Both the position numbers and the translations under genes were made by a program. This document shows positions 9,269 to 17,996 of a stretch of DNA of 64,000 nucleotides, in pieces; the stretch's first letter is position 1; every line of letters begins with the position of its first letter. The notes under the pieces are model-generated. The model made no database searches. It was not told where the DNA came from and saw only the letters and a list, made by a program, of their open reading frames with translations. Source of the DNA: Candidatus Skiveiella danica (lineage in GTDB: Bacteria > Pseudomonadota > Gammaproteobacteria > Burkholderiales > Burkholderiaceae_C); the NCBI GenBank assembly GCA_016721925.1, contig JADKHE010000009.1, positions 44,407-108,406 on the forward strand, in the 5' to 3' direction.

Positions 9269-10584
9269 GCACGCGGGCGCCGATCCCGATCCGTCCTGCC
9301 ACGCGGGCAGTGCCCGGAAAAGCCGCACCGGCTCCTGATCCGGCCTGGCGCTGGCGACACCTGTTGTTGGCGCCGCACCGGCTGGGGTTTTTCCTGGCCA
9401 TGGGTGTCCTGGTGTTCACGGGCGGCTGGTGGGCGCTGGTGCAGGTGGACCGGGCCAGCGCGCTGCTGAACCTCTCCTATGCGGTATCGCCCTCGCTGGT
9501 GCATGCGACGGTCATGACCTTCGGATTCATTCCCCTGTTTTTCACGGGCTTTCTGTTCACGGCCGGCCCCAAATGGCTGGGCGTGCGCGCCCTGGAGGCG
9601 CCGCAGTTGCGCGCGCCGCTGGTGCTGCTGGCGACAAGCTGGGGCTTGTGGGTGACGGGGAGCCATGTGCATGCCCGACTGGCGGCCATCGGGCTGACCG
9701 GTGCGGTGGTGGGCCTGGGCTGGATCGTCGGCTTGTTCTGGCGCCTGATCGCGGCCAGCACCGCCGAAGACCGCCTGCATGCCAAGGTCATCGGCGTGGG
9801 CGGCATCGTCGGCTGGCTGAGCCTTGCCGGGGCCTGCATCGCGGTGTGGCTGGACGCGGCCGAGATGGGCCGGGCGTTTGTGCTGACGGGCTTGTGGGGC
9901 TTCGTGGTTGTGACCTATGTGACGGTGGCACACCGCATGATTCCGTTCTTCACCTCGAGCGCGGTGCCCATGGTTGAGGTGTGGCGGCCGTTCTGGGCCC
10001 TGTGGGTGATGCTGGCGGCGGCGGCGCTGGAAGTGGTGTCCGTGTGGGTTGAGCTTTCGGGTGTCCCGGCCGGCGATGCGGGTCGGGCCTGGGTGCTGGT
10101 GCGCGGGTTGCTGGAACTGGCAGCCGGGGGCATCGTGCTGTGGCTGGCCGTGGCCTGGGGCCTGGTTCAGAGCCTGCGGATCCGCCTGCTGGGCATGCTG
10201 CATATCGGCTTCGTCTGGCTCGGGCTTTCGTTGGTGCTGGGAGGGACCTCGCAACTGCTGGGGCTGGCGTCGGGCGCACCGGTGCTGGGCCTGGGGGCCT
10301 TGCACGCGCTGTCCATGGGGTGTCTCGGCTCGCTCATGCTGGCCATGGTCACCCGGGTGTCGTGCGGGCACAGTGGTCGTGCCCTGGTGGCCGACAACAC
10401 CGTCTGGGGGCTGTTCTGGACCCTGCAACTGGCGACGGTGCTGCGCATAACGGGCGCCGTGCCGGGCGCGCCGGGCGGGTTGATTCTGGTGGCGGCTTTG
10501 GTATGGGCGATGGTGATGGCGGTGTGGGGAGTGCGCTATGGTTCCTGGTTCGGACGCCTGCGTGTCGATGGCAAGCCCGGCTGA
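9265..10584 (+). CDS. nnrS: NnrS family haem/copper membrane protein
   Basis: Polytopic membrane protein of the NnrS family, linked to nitric oxide resistance and denitrification; 439 residues with about 12 hydrophobic segments. Family features are LLAPHRLGFFLAMGVLVFTG, GFIPLFFTGFLFTAGPKWLG, VAHRMIPFFTSSA and the C-terminal HALSMGCLGSLMLAMVTRVSCGHSGR. The GTG start at 9265 overlaps the nrdJ stop (GTGA), indicating translational coupling. Location beside nar and nrdJ supports a role in coping with NO formed during nitrate respiration. Confidence 0.92.
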   Translation: MSTRAPIPIRPATRAVPGKAAPAPDPAWRWRHLLLAPHRLGFFLAMGVLVFTGGWWALVQVDRASALLNLSYAVSPSLVHATVMTFGFIPLFFTGFLFTAGPKWLGVRALEAPQLRAPLVLLATSWGLWVTGSHVHARLAAIGLTGAVVGLGWIVGLFWRLIAASTAEDRLHAKVIGVGGIVGWLSLAGACIAVWLDAAEMGRAFVLTGLWGFVVVTYVTVAHRMIPFFTSSAVPMVEVWRPFWALWVMLAAAALEVVSVWVELSGVPAGDAGRAWVLVRGLLELAAGGIVLWLAVAWGLVQSLRIRLLGMLHIGFVWLGLSLVLGGTSQLLGLASGAPVLGLGALHALSMGCLGSLMLAMVTRVSCGHSGRALVADNTVWGLFWTLQLATVLRITGAVPGAPGGLILVAALVWAMVMAVWGVRYGSWFGRLRVDGKPG

Positions 10585-11194
10585 AGTCCGGATGGCGGGG
10601 GCCACGCCCGGTGATGCCGCCGATTTGCTCGCCGCGGTCATTCATTCACGCCAGACCGTGCTGCCCAAGCGGCTGGGCCATCCCGCGCCCGATGCCGCGC
10701 AGCTCGCGCTGATCCTCGGCTCGGCCGCTGCGGCCCCAGATCACGGGCAGCTCACACCCTGGCGCTTCGTGATCGTGCCCGAGGACGCACGTAGCCGGCT
10801 GGCTGGGGCTTTCGCGGCTTCGCTGGTCGAGCGGGACTCCCAGGCGACGCCCGAACAGGTGGAGCAGGCGCGGGAAAAGGCCTATCGCGCGCCGCTGCTG
10901 ATGCTGGCCATCGGTCAGCTGGAAAGCGGCGACCCGGACATCGACGCCAGCGAGCGGCTGATTTCAGCAGGCTGCGCCATCCAGAACATCCTGCTCACGG
11001 CCCATGCGATCGGCTTTGGCGCGGCGCTGACCAGCGGGAAAGCCTTGAAGTCACAGGCCTTGCGAACGCTGTTTGATCTCGCCCCGGGCGAAGATGCCTT
11101 GTGCTTCATCAACATAGGCACCCCGCACAAGCGCAAACCCGCGCGGCAGCGGCCCGCCGTCGACAGCTATGTGAGCGTGCTGGCGAACGGGTGA
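10538..11194 (+). CDS. Nitroreductase family flavoprotein
   Basis: Small FMN-dependent NAD(P)H oxidoreductase of the nitroreductase fold, closest in appearance to the YdjA type; 218 residues from the first ATG. Motifs are IHSRQTVLPKRLGHPAPD (RR/RS FMN contact region), AAPDHGQLTPWRFVIV, and SAGCAIQNILLTAHAIGFGAALTSG. The natural substrate cannot be read from sequence. The ATG at 10538 overlaps nnrS by 47 bases and has GGGGAG 6 bases upstream; ATG codons at 10568 or 10592 are possible alternatives. Confidence 0.85.
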   Translation: MVPGSDACVSMASPAEVRMAGATPGDAADLLAAVIHSRQTVLPKRLGHPAPDAAQLALILGSAAAAPDHGQLTPWRFVIVPEDARSRLAGAFAASLVERDSQATPEQVEQAREKAYRAPLLMLAIGQLESGDPDIDASERLISAGCAIQNILLTAHAIGFGAALTSGKALKSQALRTLFDLAPGEDALCFINIGTPHKRKPARQRPAVDSYVSVLANG

Positions 11195-11251
11195 TGCCGG
11201 TTTGCCGCAGCGGCGTTCGGGGCCCTCCATTTTCTTGATTACCATGGGCGG

Positions 11252-11998
11252 ATGCACACCACCGCCCTCGTCCTCTTCTCCGGCGGCCAGGATTCCACCA
11301 CCTGCCTGGCACAGGCGCTGTCGAAGTACCAGCGCGTCGAAACCATTGCCTTTGACTACCGGCAGCGCCACAGCGTCGAGTTGCAGGCTCGCCTGAAGGT
11401 GCTATCGGAGATTCGCACCCAGTTCCCGCCATGGGCCGGGCGCCTCGGTGACGACCATCTGCTGGATCTGGCCGTGCTCGGCCAAGTCAGCGAGACCTCG
11501 CTCACCCGCGACACGGCCTTCAAGATGGAGGCCAGCGGCCTGCCCAATACCTTCGTACCAGGGCGCAACCTGCTGTTTCTTACCTTGGCGGCCGCACTGG
11601 CCTACCGGCGCGACCTGCAGGTCATCGTTACCGGCGTGTGCGAGACCGACTTCTCGGGTTACCCGGACTGTCGCGACGACACCATGAAGGCCATGCAGCT
11701 GGCCTTGTCGTTGGGCATGGACCGGCGCTTTTTTATCGACACCCCGCTGATGTGGATCGACAAGGCCGCGACCTGGCAGAGGGCGCACGACATCGGTGAA
11801 CGCTCCGATGTTGCGCAAGGAGGCGACGCGCTGGTGAACCTGATCATCGAGCACACCCACACCTGTTACCTGGGCGACCGGGTGCACCGCCATGCCTGGG
11901 GCTGGGGCTGCGGCGGCTGCCCAGCGTGCGATTTGCGGGCCCAGGGCTACCGGCGATGGATCGAGCACCGTATGGGCATGGCAGGCGTGCCGCGATGA
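11252..11998 (+). CDS. queC: 7-cyano-7-deazaguanine synthase
   Basis: Converts 7-carboxy-7-deazaguanine to preQ0 with ATP and ammonia in queuosine biosynthesis; 248 residues. It has the N-terminal PP-loop LVLFSGGQDSTTCLAQAL, the family segment PGRNLLFLTLAAALAY, GVCETDFSGYPDCRDD, and C-terminal zinc-binding cysteines in HTCYLGDR and CGGCPACDLRAQG. No other queuosine genes are in the window. Confidence 0.95.
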   Translation: MHTTALVLFSGGQDSTTCLAQALSKYQRVETIAFDYRQRHSVELQARLKVLSEIRTQFPPWAGRLGDDHLLDLAVLGQVSETSLTRDTAFKMEASGLPNTFVPGRNLLFLTLAAALAYRRDLQVIVTGVCETDFSGYPDCRDDTMKAMQLALSLGMDRRFFIDTPLMWIDKAATWQRAHDIGERSDVAQGGDALVNLIIEHTHTCYLGDRVHRHAWGWGCGGCPACDLRAQGYRRWIEHRMGMAGVPR

Positions 11999-12007
11999 TA
12001 TGAAATC

Positions 12008-12053
12008 GATAGCTGACAACTACCGTTTGATGCTGGGAAACGTTTGATTTGGT
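12008..12053 (+). repeat. Dispersed repeat copy A
   Basis: Copy of the 45-60 bp repeat family, sense orientation: GATAGCTGACAACTACC, then TTTGATGCTGGGAAACG and TTTGATTTGG. It lies in the intergenic gap between queC and the 3' end of ccoG, both of which converge on it. Confidence 0.65.
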
Positions 12054-12143
12054 TGTTGAAAGGCAAAGACCAGCACTGAGGGATGGTGCCCCACAAGACG
12101 AGCGGGGGCGTTTCACGATCCTTGCGCAATGGGCGCTCCCGGC

Positions 12144-13610
12144 TTAACGCGGTATCACAAAGGTGGACTTTTCTTCGATCGCAACTTCGCGATCGGTGTC
12201 CGCGCGCTGGACTTTGAACGTGATCGGTATGGCCTGGCCGCGGTACGCCTGTGCAGCCTGGGCCCCCAACGCCAAACGAACCGTCAGCGAGCCGATTCCT
12301 GTGGCGGGTACGTCAAGTGCCGCAGGGGTCACCAGCGTCATTCCGGGCAGACCCTGCACGCTCACGCGGTAGGTGCGGGCGTGTTCGGCGGCATTCATGA
12401 CTTTCAGAAGGTAGATGTTCTCGATGTCGCCATTGCCCTGCTCGCGCGCCAGTGCGCCGCGGTCCTTGATGACGTCCACGGCAACGCCTTTGCGGGCGGA
12501 CAGACCGACAATCAGGAGCGAAGCCACGAGCAGCATCAGTGCGCCGTACATCCACACGCGGGGCCGCCAGACCTGCCTGATCATCTGCCGCGCGCTGAGC
12601 CTTTCCTGCATACCCGTTGCTGAGGAATAGCGGATCAGTCCCCTGGGGTAGTTCATCTTGACCATGACCTGGTCGCACGCGTCGATGCAGGCCGCGCAGG
12701 CGATGCACTCATTTTGCAACCCGTCACGGATGTCGATGCCCGTGGGGCACACCTGCACGCACAGGGTGCAGTCAATGCAGTCTCCAAGGCCCAGCGCCGT
12801 CGGGTCGGCGCTGCGCGCCCGTGACCCCCTGTTCTCACCCCGCTGTGTGTCATAGGCGATGACCATCGTGTTCATGTCGGTCAGGGCACTTTGAATGCGT
12901 GCGTACGGGCACATCTGCATGCAGATCTGCTCGCGCAGGTAGCCGGCGTTGCCATAGGTCGCAAGGCCGTAGAACACCACCCAGAACCCCTCCCACGGGG
13001 ACAACGACAGCGCCAGCAGTCCCGCGGCCAGGTCTCGAATCGGGGTGAAATAGCCAACGAACGTGAAACCGGTGAACAGGCTGGCGCTGATCCACAATAA
13101 CTGCTTGGCGCCTTTGCGGGCGACTTTCTCCGTGCTCCAGCGCGCAGCGTCCAGGCGCATGCGGGCCAGCCGGTTGCCTTCGGTGATGCGCTCCAGCCAC
13201 AGGAAGATCGCGGTGTACACCGTTTGGGGACAGGCGTAGCCACACCACAATCGGCCCGCCACCGCCGTAAAAAAGAAAAGGGCCAGGGCCGCCAGCACCA
13301 GCAAGAGGGCCAGAAAAATAAGATCCTGTGGATGCAGCACCAGGCCGAAGATGAAGAACCGGATATTCGCGAGGTCGAACAATACGGCCTGCCGGTCGTT
13401 CCACTGCAACCAGGGGATGCCGTAGAAGACCAGTTGTGTCACCCAGACCATGACCCAGCGCAAGCGCGCAAAAAGGCCCCCAACCGCGCGCGAATAGATC
13501 TTGTCCTGTTTCGGATGCAGCGAAAACGCGTCGTCCGCGGGCGTAGCTGTTCCTGTCTGCATCGCCACCGGCTGGATCGGAATGATTCTGGAGCGCGACG
13601 ACTTCTTCAT
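12144..13610 (-). CDS. ccoG: Cytochrome c oxidase (cbb3) accessory ferredoxin-like protein
   Basis: CcoG/FixG/RdxA family membrane protein that assists assembly and copper handling of the high-affinity cbb3 oxidase; 488 residues. Four or five membrane segments occupy the N-terminal half, with WCGYACPQTVYTAIF near residue 122. Two ferredoxin-type clusters follow: CIDCTLCVQVCPTGIDIR and CIACAACIDACDQVM. A further membrane helix precedes the C-terminal immunoglobulin-like FixG domain. Start ATG 13610 gives the usual length. The oxidase genes themselves (ccoNOP) are not in the window. Confidence 0.95.
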   Translation of the reverse strand: MKKSSRSRIIPIQPVAMQTGTATPADDAFSLHPKQDKIYSRAVGGLFARLRWVMVWVTQLVFYGIPWLQWNDRQAVLFDLANIRFFIFGLVLHPQDLIFLALLLVLAALALFFFTAVAGRLWCGYACPQTVYTAIFLWLERITEGNRLARMRLDAARWSTEKVARKGAKQLLWISASLFTGFTFVGYFTPIRDLAAGLLALSLSPWEGFWVVFYGLATYGNAGYLREQICMQMCPYARIQSALTDMNTMVIAYDTQRGENRGSRARSADPTALGLGDCIDCTLCVQVCPTGIDIRDGLQNECIACAACIDACDQVMVKMNYPRGLIRYSSATGMQERLSARQMIRQVWRPRVWMYGALMLLVASLLIVGLSARKGVAVDVIKDRGALAREQGNGDIENIYLLKVMNAAEHARTYRVSVQGLPGMTLVTPAALDVPATGIGSLTVRLALGAQAAQAYRGQAIPITFKVQRADTDREVAIEEKSTFVIPR

Positions 13611-13774
13611 GAACGGTGCAGCGGGTCTTTGTAGTCGAGCCTAGAGTGACTTTCAGTTTACCCATATAACAGGCATATTGAATGCATCTTTTGATTTGCC
13701 CCGCCTGTGCGGCCGGTCATTTGCGCCGAAAGTTCCGTCAGTCACACGTCCTTGGCGCCGTTCCGGGAGTGTTA

Positions 13775-13835
13775 AAGCTATTGAAAATATAGCTAATAAA
13801 GACCTTCCTACGCCGGGATGGTGCCAATTCGATGC
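13775..13835 (+). repeat. Dispersed repeat copy B in the ccoG upstream gap
   Basis: Sense-orientation copy: AAGCTATTGAAAATATAGCT (imperfect inverted repeat), then ACGCCGGGATGGTGCCAATTC. It lies in the 278-bp non-coding stretch 13611-13888, between the ccoG start and the 3' end of the ABC exporter gene. Apart from the ccoG promoter expected near 13620-13700, no other feature was recognised in this stretch. Confidence 0.7.
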
Positions 13836-13888
13836 CTTAATCTTCGTCGGGGTCCGGTCGGGATCCGGTTCGGCGTGCGCAGCGGCTT

Positions 13889-15694
13889 TCAGGCGGGCTT
13901 GTCGCCTGTGGCGGCCACCTGCACGCGGTAGCGCGCGGGCGAACCGGCCGGTTCCGGCACCAGCGTCCAGCTGTGCCCGTGAAAGCCCGCCACGGACGGG
14001 CGGTGGGCGATCGAGACCAGGCCGCCGCCGGTACGCTTCACCAGTTCAATGAGGCGCTGATACAGCGTTGCTTCGGCCAGAGGGTCCAGCGCGCTCGACG
14101 CCTCGTCCGCAAACACCCATTGTGGCTGCTTGAGCAGCACGCGCGCGATGGCCAGGCGCTGTTGCTCGCCGCCGCTGAGCTTCTGGCTCCAGGCATCGGC
14201 CTCGTCCAGGCGGTTGACCAGGTCGGGCAGCAGGGCCTCGTTCAAGGCCTGGTGCAGGGCTTCGTCGGTGTAGCGGCTGGCGGGCTCGGGGTAGGCCAGC
14301 GCGTCGCGCAGCGGCCCATTGGGGAAATACGGCCGCTGGGGGATGAACATGCTGCTGGCCGGCAGGCGCACGCGGCCCTGCGCGAACGGCCAGATGCCGG
14401 CCAGGCTGCGAAACAAGGTGGACTTGCCGCTGCCGGAGGGGCCTTGCAGCAGGATCTGCTCGCCGGGGGCCACCGCCAGCGTCTGGCCGGCCAGCATGAC
14501 CTCTCCGCCCGGCAGGCGCACGGTCAGGTCGGCGATGCTGGGTGCTCCTGATTCAGTAGCGTCTTGTGACCATTCCACGCTGGGATCATGGGCAATTTGT
14601 GCCGAAATGGCCTGCTCGAAGCTGGTCAGGCGGTCGGTCGTGGCCCGCCAGCTGGCCAGCCGGTCGTAGTTGTCGACGAACCAGGACAGCGAGTCCTGCA
14701 CGCGCCCGAAGGCCGAGGCGATCTGCATCAGCTCGCCGAGCTGGATCGCCCCGCTGAAGAAGCGCGGCGCTGCCACGATGAACGGGAACACCACCGCGGC
14801 CTGGCCAAAGCCGTTGGTGAACCAGGTCAGGCGCTTCTGTGCGGTGAGCAGGCGCAGGTAGTTGCCGATCACTTGGCCGAAGCGCCCGTCGAGCTGGTTG
14901 CGCTCCACCGCTTCGCCCTTGTCCAGGGCGATGGACTCGCTGTATTCGCGCACCCGCACCATGTGGTGGCGAAAGTCGGCTTCCACGCGCTGCTGCTGGA
15001 AGTTCAGCGGAATCAGCGGGCGGCCGATGTAGTGGGTGAGCACGCTGCCGACCACGCAGTACAGCACCGCCATCCAGACCATGAAACCCGGGATCTCGTA
15101 ACTGGCGCCGTTGAAGGTGAAGTCGAACGCGCCGCTCAGCCCCCACAGGATGCCGACGAAACTGGCCAGCGTCACCAGTGCGTTCAAAAGGCCCATGCTC
15201 AGCGACACCGAATACGAGGTGAACAGGTTCAGGTCTTCCTGGATGCGCTGGTCGGGGTTGTCGGGCGAGTGGCCCTTGCCGGTGGCCCCCTCGGGCTGGG
15301 TGAACCGGGCCAGCTCCATCCGGTAGAAGGCATGGTTGGCCAGCCAGCGCGTGGTGTAGTGGCCGGTGAGCCAGGCACGCCAGCGCAGTTCCAGCAATTG
15401 GGTCAGGTAGAACTTGTAGACGGCGATGATGATGTAGGCGAAGGCGATCCAGGTGAAGCGCCCGAGCTGGGTCCAGAAGACGTCCTGCTGCTTGTTTTGC
15501 AAGGCGTCGTAGAACAGGCGGTTCCAGTCGTTGATCAGCACCAGCATGTACACGGCGGCCAGGTTGAGCACGACGATGGCTGCGAGCAGGGCGCGGGCTT
15601 TCCACTTCTCCTCGGATCGGAAATACGGCATGGACAGCGCGCCGGCCTGACGCGCGAAGGCCCTGAAGGTGGCGAACTTGTGGATGAGGCTCAT
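13889..15694 (-). CDS. SbmA/YddA-type ABC transporter, permease-ATPase fusion
   Basis: Half-size ABC transporter of the ABCD/YddA/SbmA-BacA type, 601 residues, acting in the inner membrane as a homodimer. The N-terminal SbmA-like membrane domain (about 1-350) contains LINDWNRLFYDALQ, ELRWRAWLTGHYTTRWL, NPDQRIQEDL and EADFRHHMVRVREYSESIAL. The ATPase domain has Walker A GPSGSGKST near 425, signature LSGGEQQRLAIAR, Walker B WVFADEASSALD and switch histidine SIAHR. Substrate is unknown (peptides, vitamin B12 and fatty acyl compounds are known for the family). The linker between domains is encoded partly by dispersed repeat copy C. Confidence 0.9.
   Translation of the reverse strand: MSLIHKFATFRAFARQAGALSMPYFRSEEKWKARALLAAIVVLNLAAVYMLVLINDWNRLFYDALQNKQQDVFWTQLGRFTWIAFAYIIIAVYKFYLTQLLELRWRAWLTGHYTTRWLANHAFYRMELARFTQPEGATGKGHSPDNPDQRIQEDLNLFTSYSVSLSMGLLNALVTLASFVGILWGLSGAFDFTFNGASYEIPGFMVWMAVLYCVVGSVLTHYIGRPLIPLNFQQQRVEADFRHHMVRVREYSESIALDKGEAVERNQLDGRFGQVIGNYLRLLTAQKRLTWFTNGFGQAAVVFPFIVAAPRFFSGAIQLGELMQIASAFGRVQDSLSWFVDNYDRLASWRATTDRLTSFEQAISAQIAHDPSVEWSQDATESGAPSIADLTVRLPGGEVMLAGQTLAVAPGEQILLQGPSGSGKSTLFRSLAGIWPFAQGRVRLPASSMFIPQRPYFPNGPLRDALAYPEPASRYTDEALHQALNEALLPDLVNRLDEADAWSQKLSGGEQQRLAIARVLLKQPQWVFADEASSALDPLAEATLYQRLIELVKRTGGGLVSIAHRPSVAGFHGHSWTLVPEPAGSPARYRVQVAATGDKPA
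14551..14599 (+). repeat. Dispersed repeat copy C inside the ABC exporter gene
   Basis: ATTCAGTAGCGTCTTGTGAC, CATTCCACGCTGGGATCATG, GGCAATTTG. It lies wholly within coding sequence of the minus-strand transporter and is translated antisense as HDPSVEWSQDATES in the linker between membrane and ATPase domains. The same peptide core (VEWSQ-x-AT) appears in ImuB at copy G. Confidence 0.75.
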
Positions 15695-15760
15695 GGGAGG
15701 GGCTCCAGGTCGGAATCTGAATCGTAGCGGGGGATTCGCCGCGCGAGCGGCCGTCCACGC

Positions 15761-16657
15761 TCAGTCGTTGCGGACGCCGCTGGCCACGTGGCCAGCCGGC
15801 ACGTGGCGCGCGGCAGACTCGATGTGGCCGGTCTGGTCGTCGAAGAAGAAGTCGGGCTCGAACTCGCGCAGGAACTCGCCTTTGGGCAGGCCACCGAGGA
15901 ACATGGCCTCGTCCACCTCGATGTTCCAGTCCATCAGGGTGCGGATGGCGCGCTCATGGGCCGGCGCGCTGCGGGCCGTGACCAGCGCCGTGCGCAGTCG
16001 CATGGCGGGCGTGCCGTCGCGCTGCAGCCGCTGCAGCGCGGCCAGCAGCGGCTTGAAGGGCCCGGCCGAAAGCGGCAGGGCGGCCTTTTCCTTTTCGTGT
16101 TGTTGGAAGGCGCTCAGACCTTCGGCCTGGAACACACGCTCGGCCTCGTCGCTGAACAGCACGGCGTCGCCGTCGAAGGCGATGCGCACCTCGTTCGGGT
16201 GGGCCTCGCTGGCGCGCGCGGACAGCGGGTAGACCTGCGCCGCGGGGACCCCCGCATCCAGCGCCGCGCGCACGTCGCTCAGGTGGGCCGACAGGAACAG
16301 GTTGGCGTTGAGCGGCTTGAGGTAGCGCCAGGGCGGCGCGCCGCGTGTGAAGCTGCCGCGCTGAATGGGCAGCCCGTAGTGCTGGGCCGAGCGGAACACC
16401 CGCATGCCCGAAACCGGGTCGTTGCGTGACAGGATGACCACCTCGACGCGCTGGGCGCTGGCGTCGTTGAAGGCCAGCAGTTTGCGCACCAGCGAAAACG
16501 CCACGCCGGGACTGGCCGGCTGCTCCAGACGTTCGAGCTGCAGCTTCATGTAGGCCCGGTCGTCGCCCTGCTCGAACAGCTCGTTTTCCGCCTCGAAGTC
16601 GAACAGCGCCCGCGACGAAATCGCGACGACGAGCTGGCCTTCCAGCGTCACGCCCAC
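15761..16657 (-). CDS. Cytosolic 5'-nucleotidase, NT5C1-like family
   Basis: Predicted nucleoside-monophosphate phosphatase of the bacterial 5'-nucleotidase family related to eukaryotic cytosolic NT5C1; at least 298 residues. Visible features: LVVAISSRALFDFEAENELF at the N-terminus, VVILSRNDPVSGMRVF, IAFDGDAVLFSDEAERVF (HAD-like aspartates), LVTARSAPAHERAIRTL and FLGGLPKGEFL. The first codon is uncertain: a GTG at 16657 is the last usable start before a G-rich tract that may have replaced the true 5' end. It is transcribed in the same direction as gspF. Confidence 0.85.
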   Translation of the reverse strand: MGVTLEGQLVVAISSRALFDFEAENELFEQGDDRAYMKLQLERLEQPASPGVAFSLVRKLLAFNDASAQRVEVVILSRNDPVSGMRVFRSAQHYGLPIQRGSFTRGAPPWRYLKPLNANLFLSAHLSDVRAALDAGVPAAQVYPLSARASEAHPNEVRIAFDGDAVLFSDEAERVFQAEGLSAFQQHEKEKAALPLSAGPFKPLLAALQRLQRDGTPAMRLRTALVTARSAPAHERAIRTLMDWNIEVDEAMFLGGLPKGEFLREFEPDFFFDDQTGHIESAARHVPAGHVASGVRND

Positions 16658-16674
16658 ATCCGCGCGCCCGACGG

Positions 16675-16749
16675 GCGGCGGGGGGGGGGCGGGGCGGGGG
16701 GGGCGGGCGTGAGGGGGGGCGGGGGGGGGCGGGGGGGGGGGGGCGGGGC
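16675..16749. repeat. Nearly pure G tract
   Basis: About 75 bases of G interrupted only by single C, T or A, between the gspF stop (16751) and the start of the 5'-nucleotidase. Runs reach 13 G. It could be a real low-complexity or quadruplex-forming tract, but an assembly or base-calling artefact is more likely, because no neighbouring gene has such composition and it seems to erase the 5' end of the nucleotidase gene. Confidence 0.8.
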
Positions 16750-16750
16750 C

Positions 16751-17980
16751 TCATTTCACCCATTGGTTGAGCTGAATGATCGGCAGCAACACGGCCAGCA
16801 CGATCAGCATTACCATGCCGCCCATGGCCACGATCAGCAGCGGCTCCAGCAGCGTCGCCAGGGCCATTGCACGACGCTGCACCTCGGTGGAGAGCTGGGC
16901 CGCGGCGCGTTGCAGCATCAGCGGCAGCTGGCCGGTCTGCTCGCCCATGCGCGCGAACATGCCCAGCAGGCCGGGAAAGCGCTTCTTCTGCGCCAGTGCC
17001 GAAGCCAGTGGCGCGCCTTCGCGCACCAGCACCAGGGCGTCCAGCGCATCCGAGCGCATGGCCTGGTTGGACAGGGTCTGGGCGGCGGCCTGCAGCGCCT
17101 TCAGGATGGGCACTCCGGCGCCCGCCAGCATGGCCAGCGTACTGGCAAAGCGCGCCGCGTTGTAGCCGCGGGCCAGGCGGCCCACCAGGGGCAGGTTCAG
17201 CCAGGCGGCGTCGAAGTTCTCGCGAATTCGGGGGTTTCCCAGCGCCACCCGGCCACCAGCCGCTATCAATACAAGACCAAGCAAAATCGCCCAACCGTAC
17301 TGGCGAACCACAGCGCTGAGCGCCAGCATGGCCACGGTCAGGAAGGGCAGGGCGCGTTTGGTGCCCGCGAACACGCTGGCGACCTGGGGCACCACATAGC
17401 TCACCAGGAAAATCACGATGGCGATGGCAATGACGGTCACGATGGCCGGGTACAACGCGGCCCCGATGAGCTTGGCTTTCAGTGCCTGGCTTTCTTCCAG
17501 ATCGTCGGCGAGGCGTTCCAGCACGCCACCAAGATGGCCGCTTTGTTCGCCCGCACCGATCACCGCGATGTAGATCTCAGAGAACTCGCGCGGGTGTTGT
17601 CCCAGCGCCCGGGCAAAGCTGGAGCCGGCGTTGACCTCGGCGCGCAGGGAGGCAATCAGGTTGCGCTGCTTTTCGTCTTCAGCCTCGTCGGTGAGCGCGG
17701 TCAGCGCGCGTTCCAGCGGCAAGCCCGACGAAATCAGTCCGGCAATCTGGCGGGTCCAGATGGCCAGTTTCGTGGCATTGAACACCCGTGGTGCAAAAAA
17801 ACCACCCTTGGCGTTGGCGCCTGCAGCATCGGCGGCTCCGGCAAGCACCGGCTCGACTTTCAGGGGAACCAGGGTTTGTGCACGCAACTGGCTGCGCGCC
17901 GCCTTGACGGTCTCGGCCTCCATGACGCCCTTGCGGGTCTGTCCCTGGGCGTCAAGCGCTTCAAACGTGTAGGCCGGCAT
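16751..17980 (-). CDS. gspF: Type II secretion inner-membrane platform protein
   Basis: Polytopic platform protein connecting the GspE ATPase to the pseudopilus; 409 residues, usual for the family. Starts MPAYTFEALDAQGQTRKGVMEAE, a typical GspF N-terminus. Two T2SSF domains are seen, with TRQIAGLISSGLPLERAL, EFSEIYIAVIGAGEQSGHLGGVLERLAD and the C-terminal MARMGEQTGQLPLMLQ. Three membrane segments lie near 170, 225 and 375. It is the last gsp gene of the minus-strand operon, 16 bases after gspE. Confidence 0.96.
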   Translation of the reverse strand: MPAYTFEALDAQGQTRKGVMEAETVKAARSQLRAQTLVPLKVEPVLAGAADAAGANAKGGFFAPRVFNATKLAIWTRQIAGLISSGLPLERALTALTDEAEDEKQRNLIASLRAEVNAGSSFARALGQHPREFSEIYIAVIGAGEQSGHLGGVLERLADDLEESQALKAKLIGAALYPAIVTVIAIAIVIFLVSYVVPQVASVFAGTKRALPFLTVAMLALSAVVRQYGWAILLGLVLIAAGGRVALGNPRIRENFDAAWLNLPLVGRLARGYNAARFASTLAMLAGAGVPILKALQAAAQTLSNQAMRSDALDALVLVREGAPLASALAQKKRFPGLLGMFARMGEQTGQLPLMLQRAAAQLSTEVQRRAMALATLLEPLLIVAMGGMVMLIVLAVLLPIIQLNQWVK

Positions 17981-17996
17981 GGAAGGTTCGACGTGT

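Noticed and set aside
13611..13700. FNR box upstream of ccoG
   Set aside because: TTGA-like pieces occur (ATTGAATGCAT, TTTGATTTG), but no TTGAT-N4-ATCAA palindrome could be supported.
17260..17290. Possible further copy of the dispersed repeat in gspF (CGCTATCAATACAAGACC)
   Set aside because: Only the AT-rich GCTAT part matches; the diagnostic ACGCTGGGA block is absent and the protein sequence is normal GspF.
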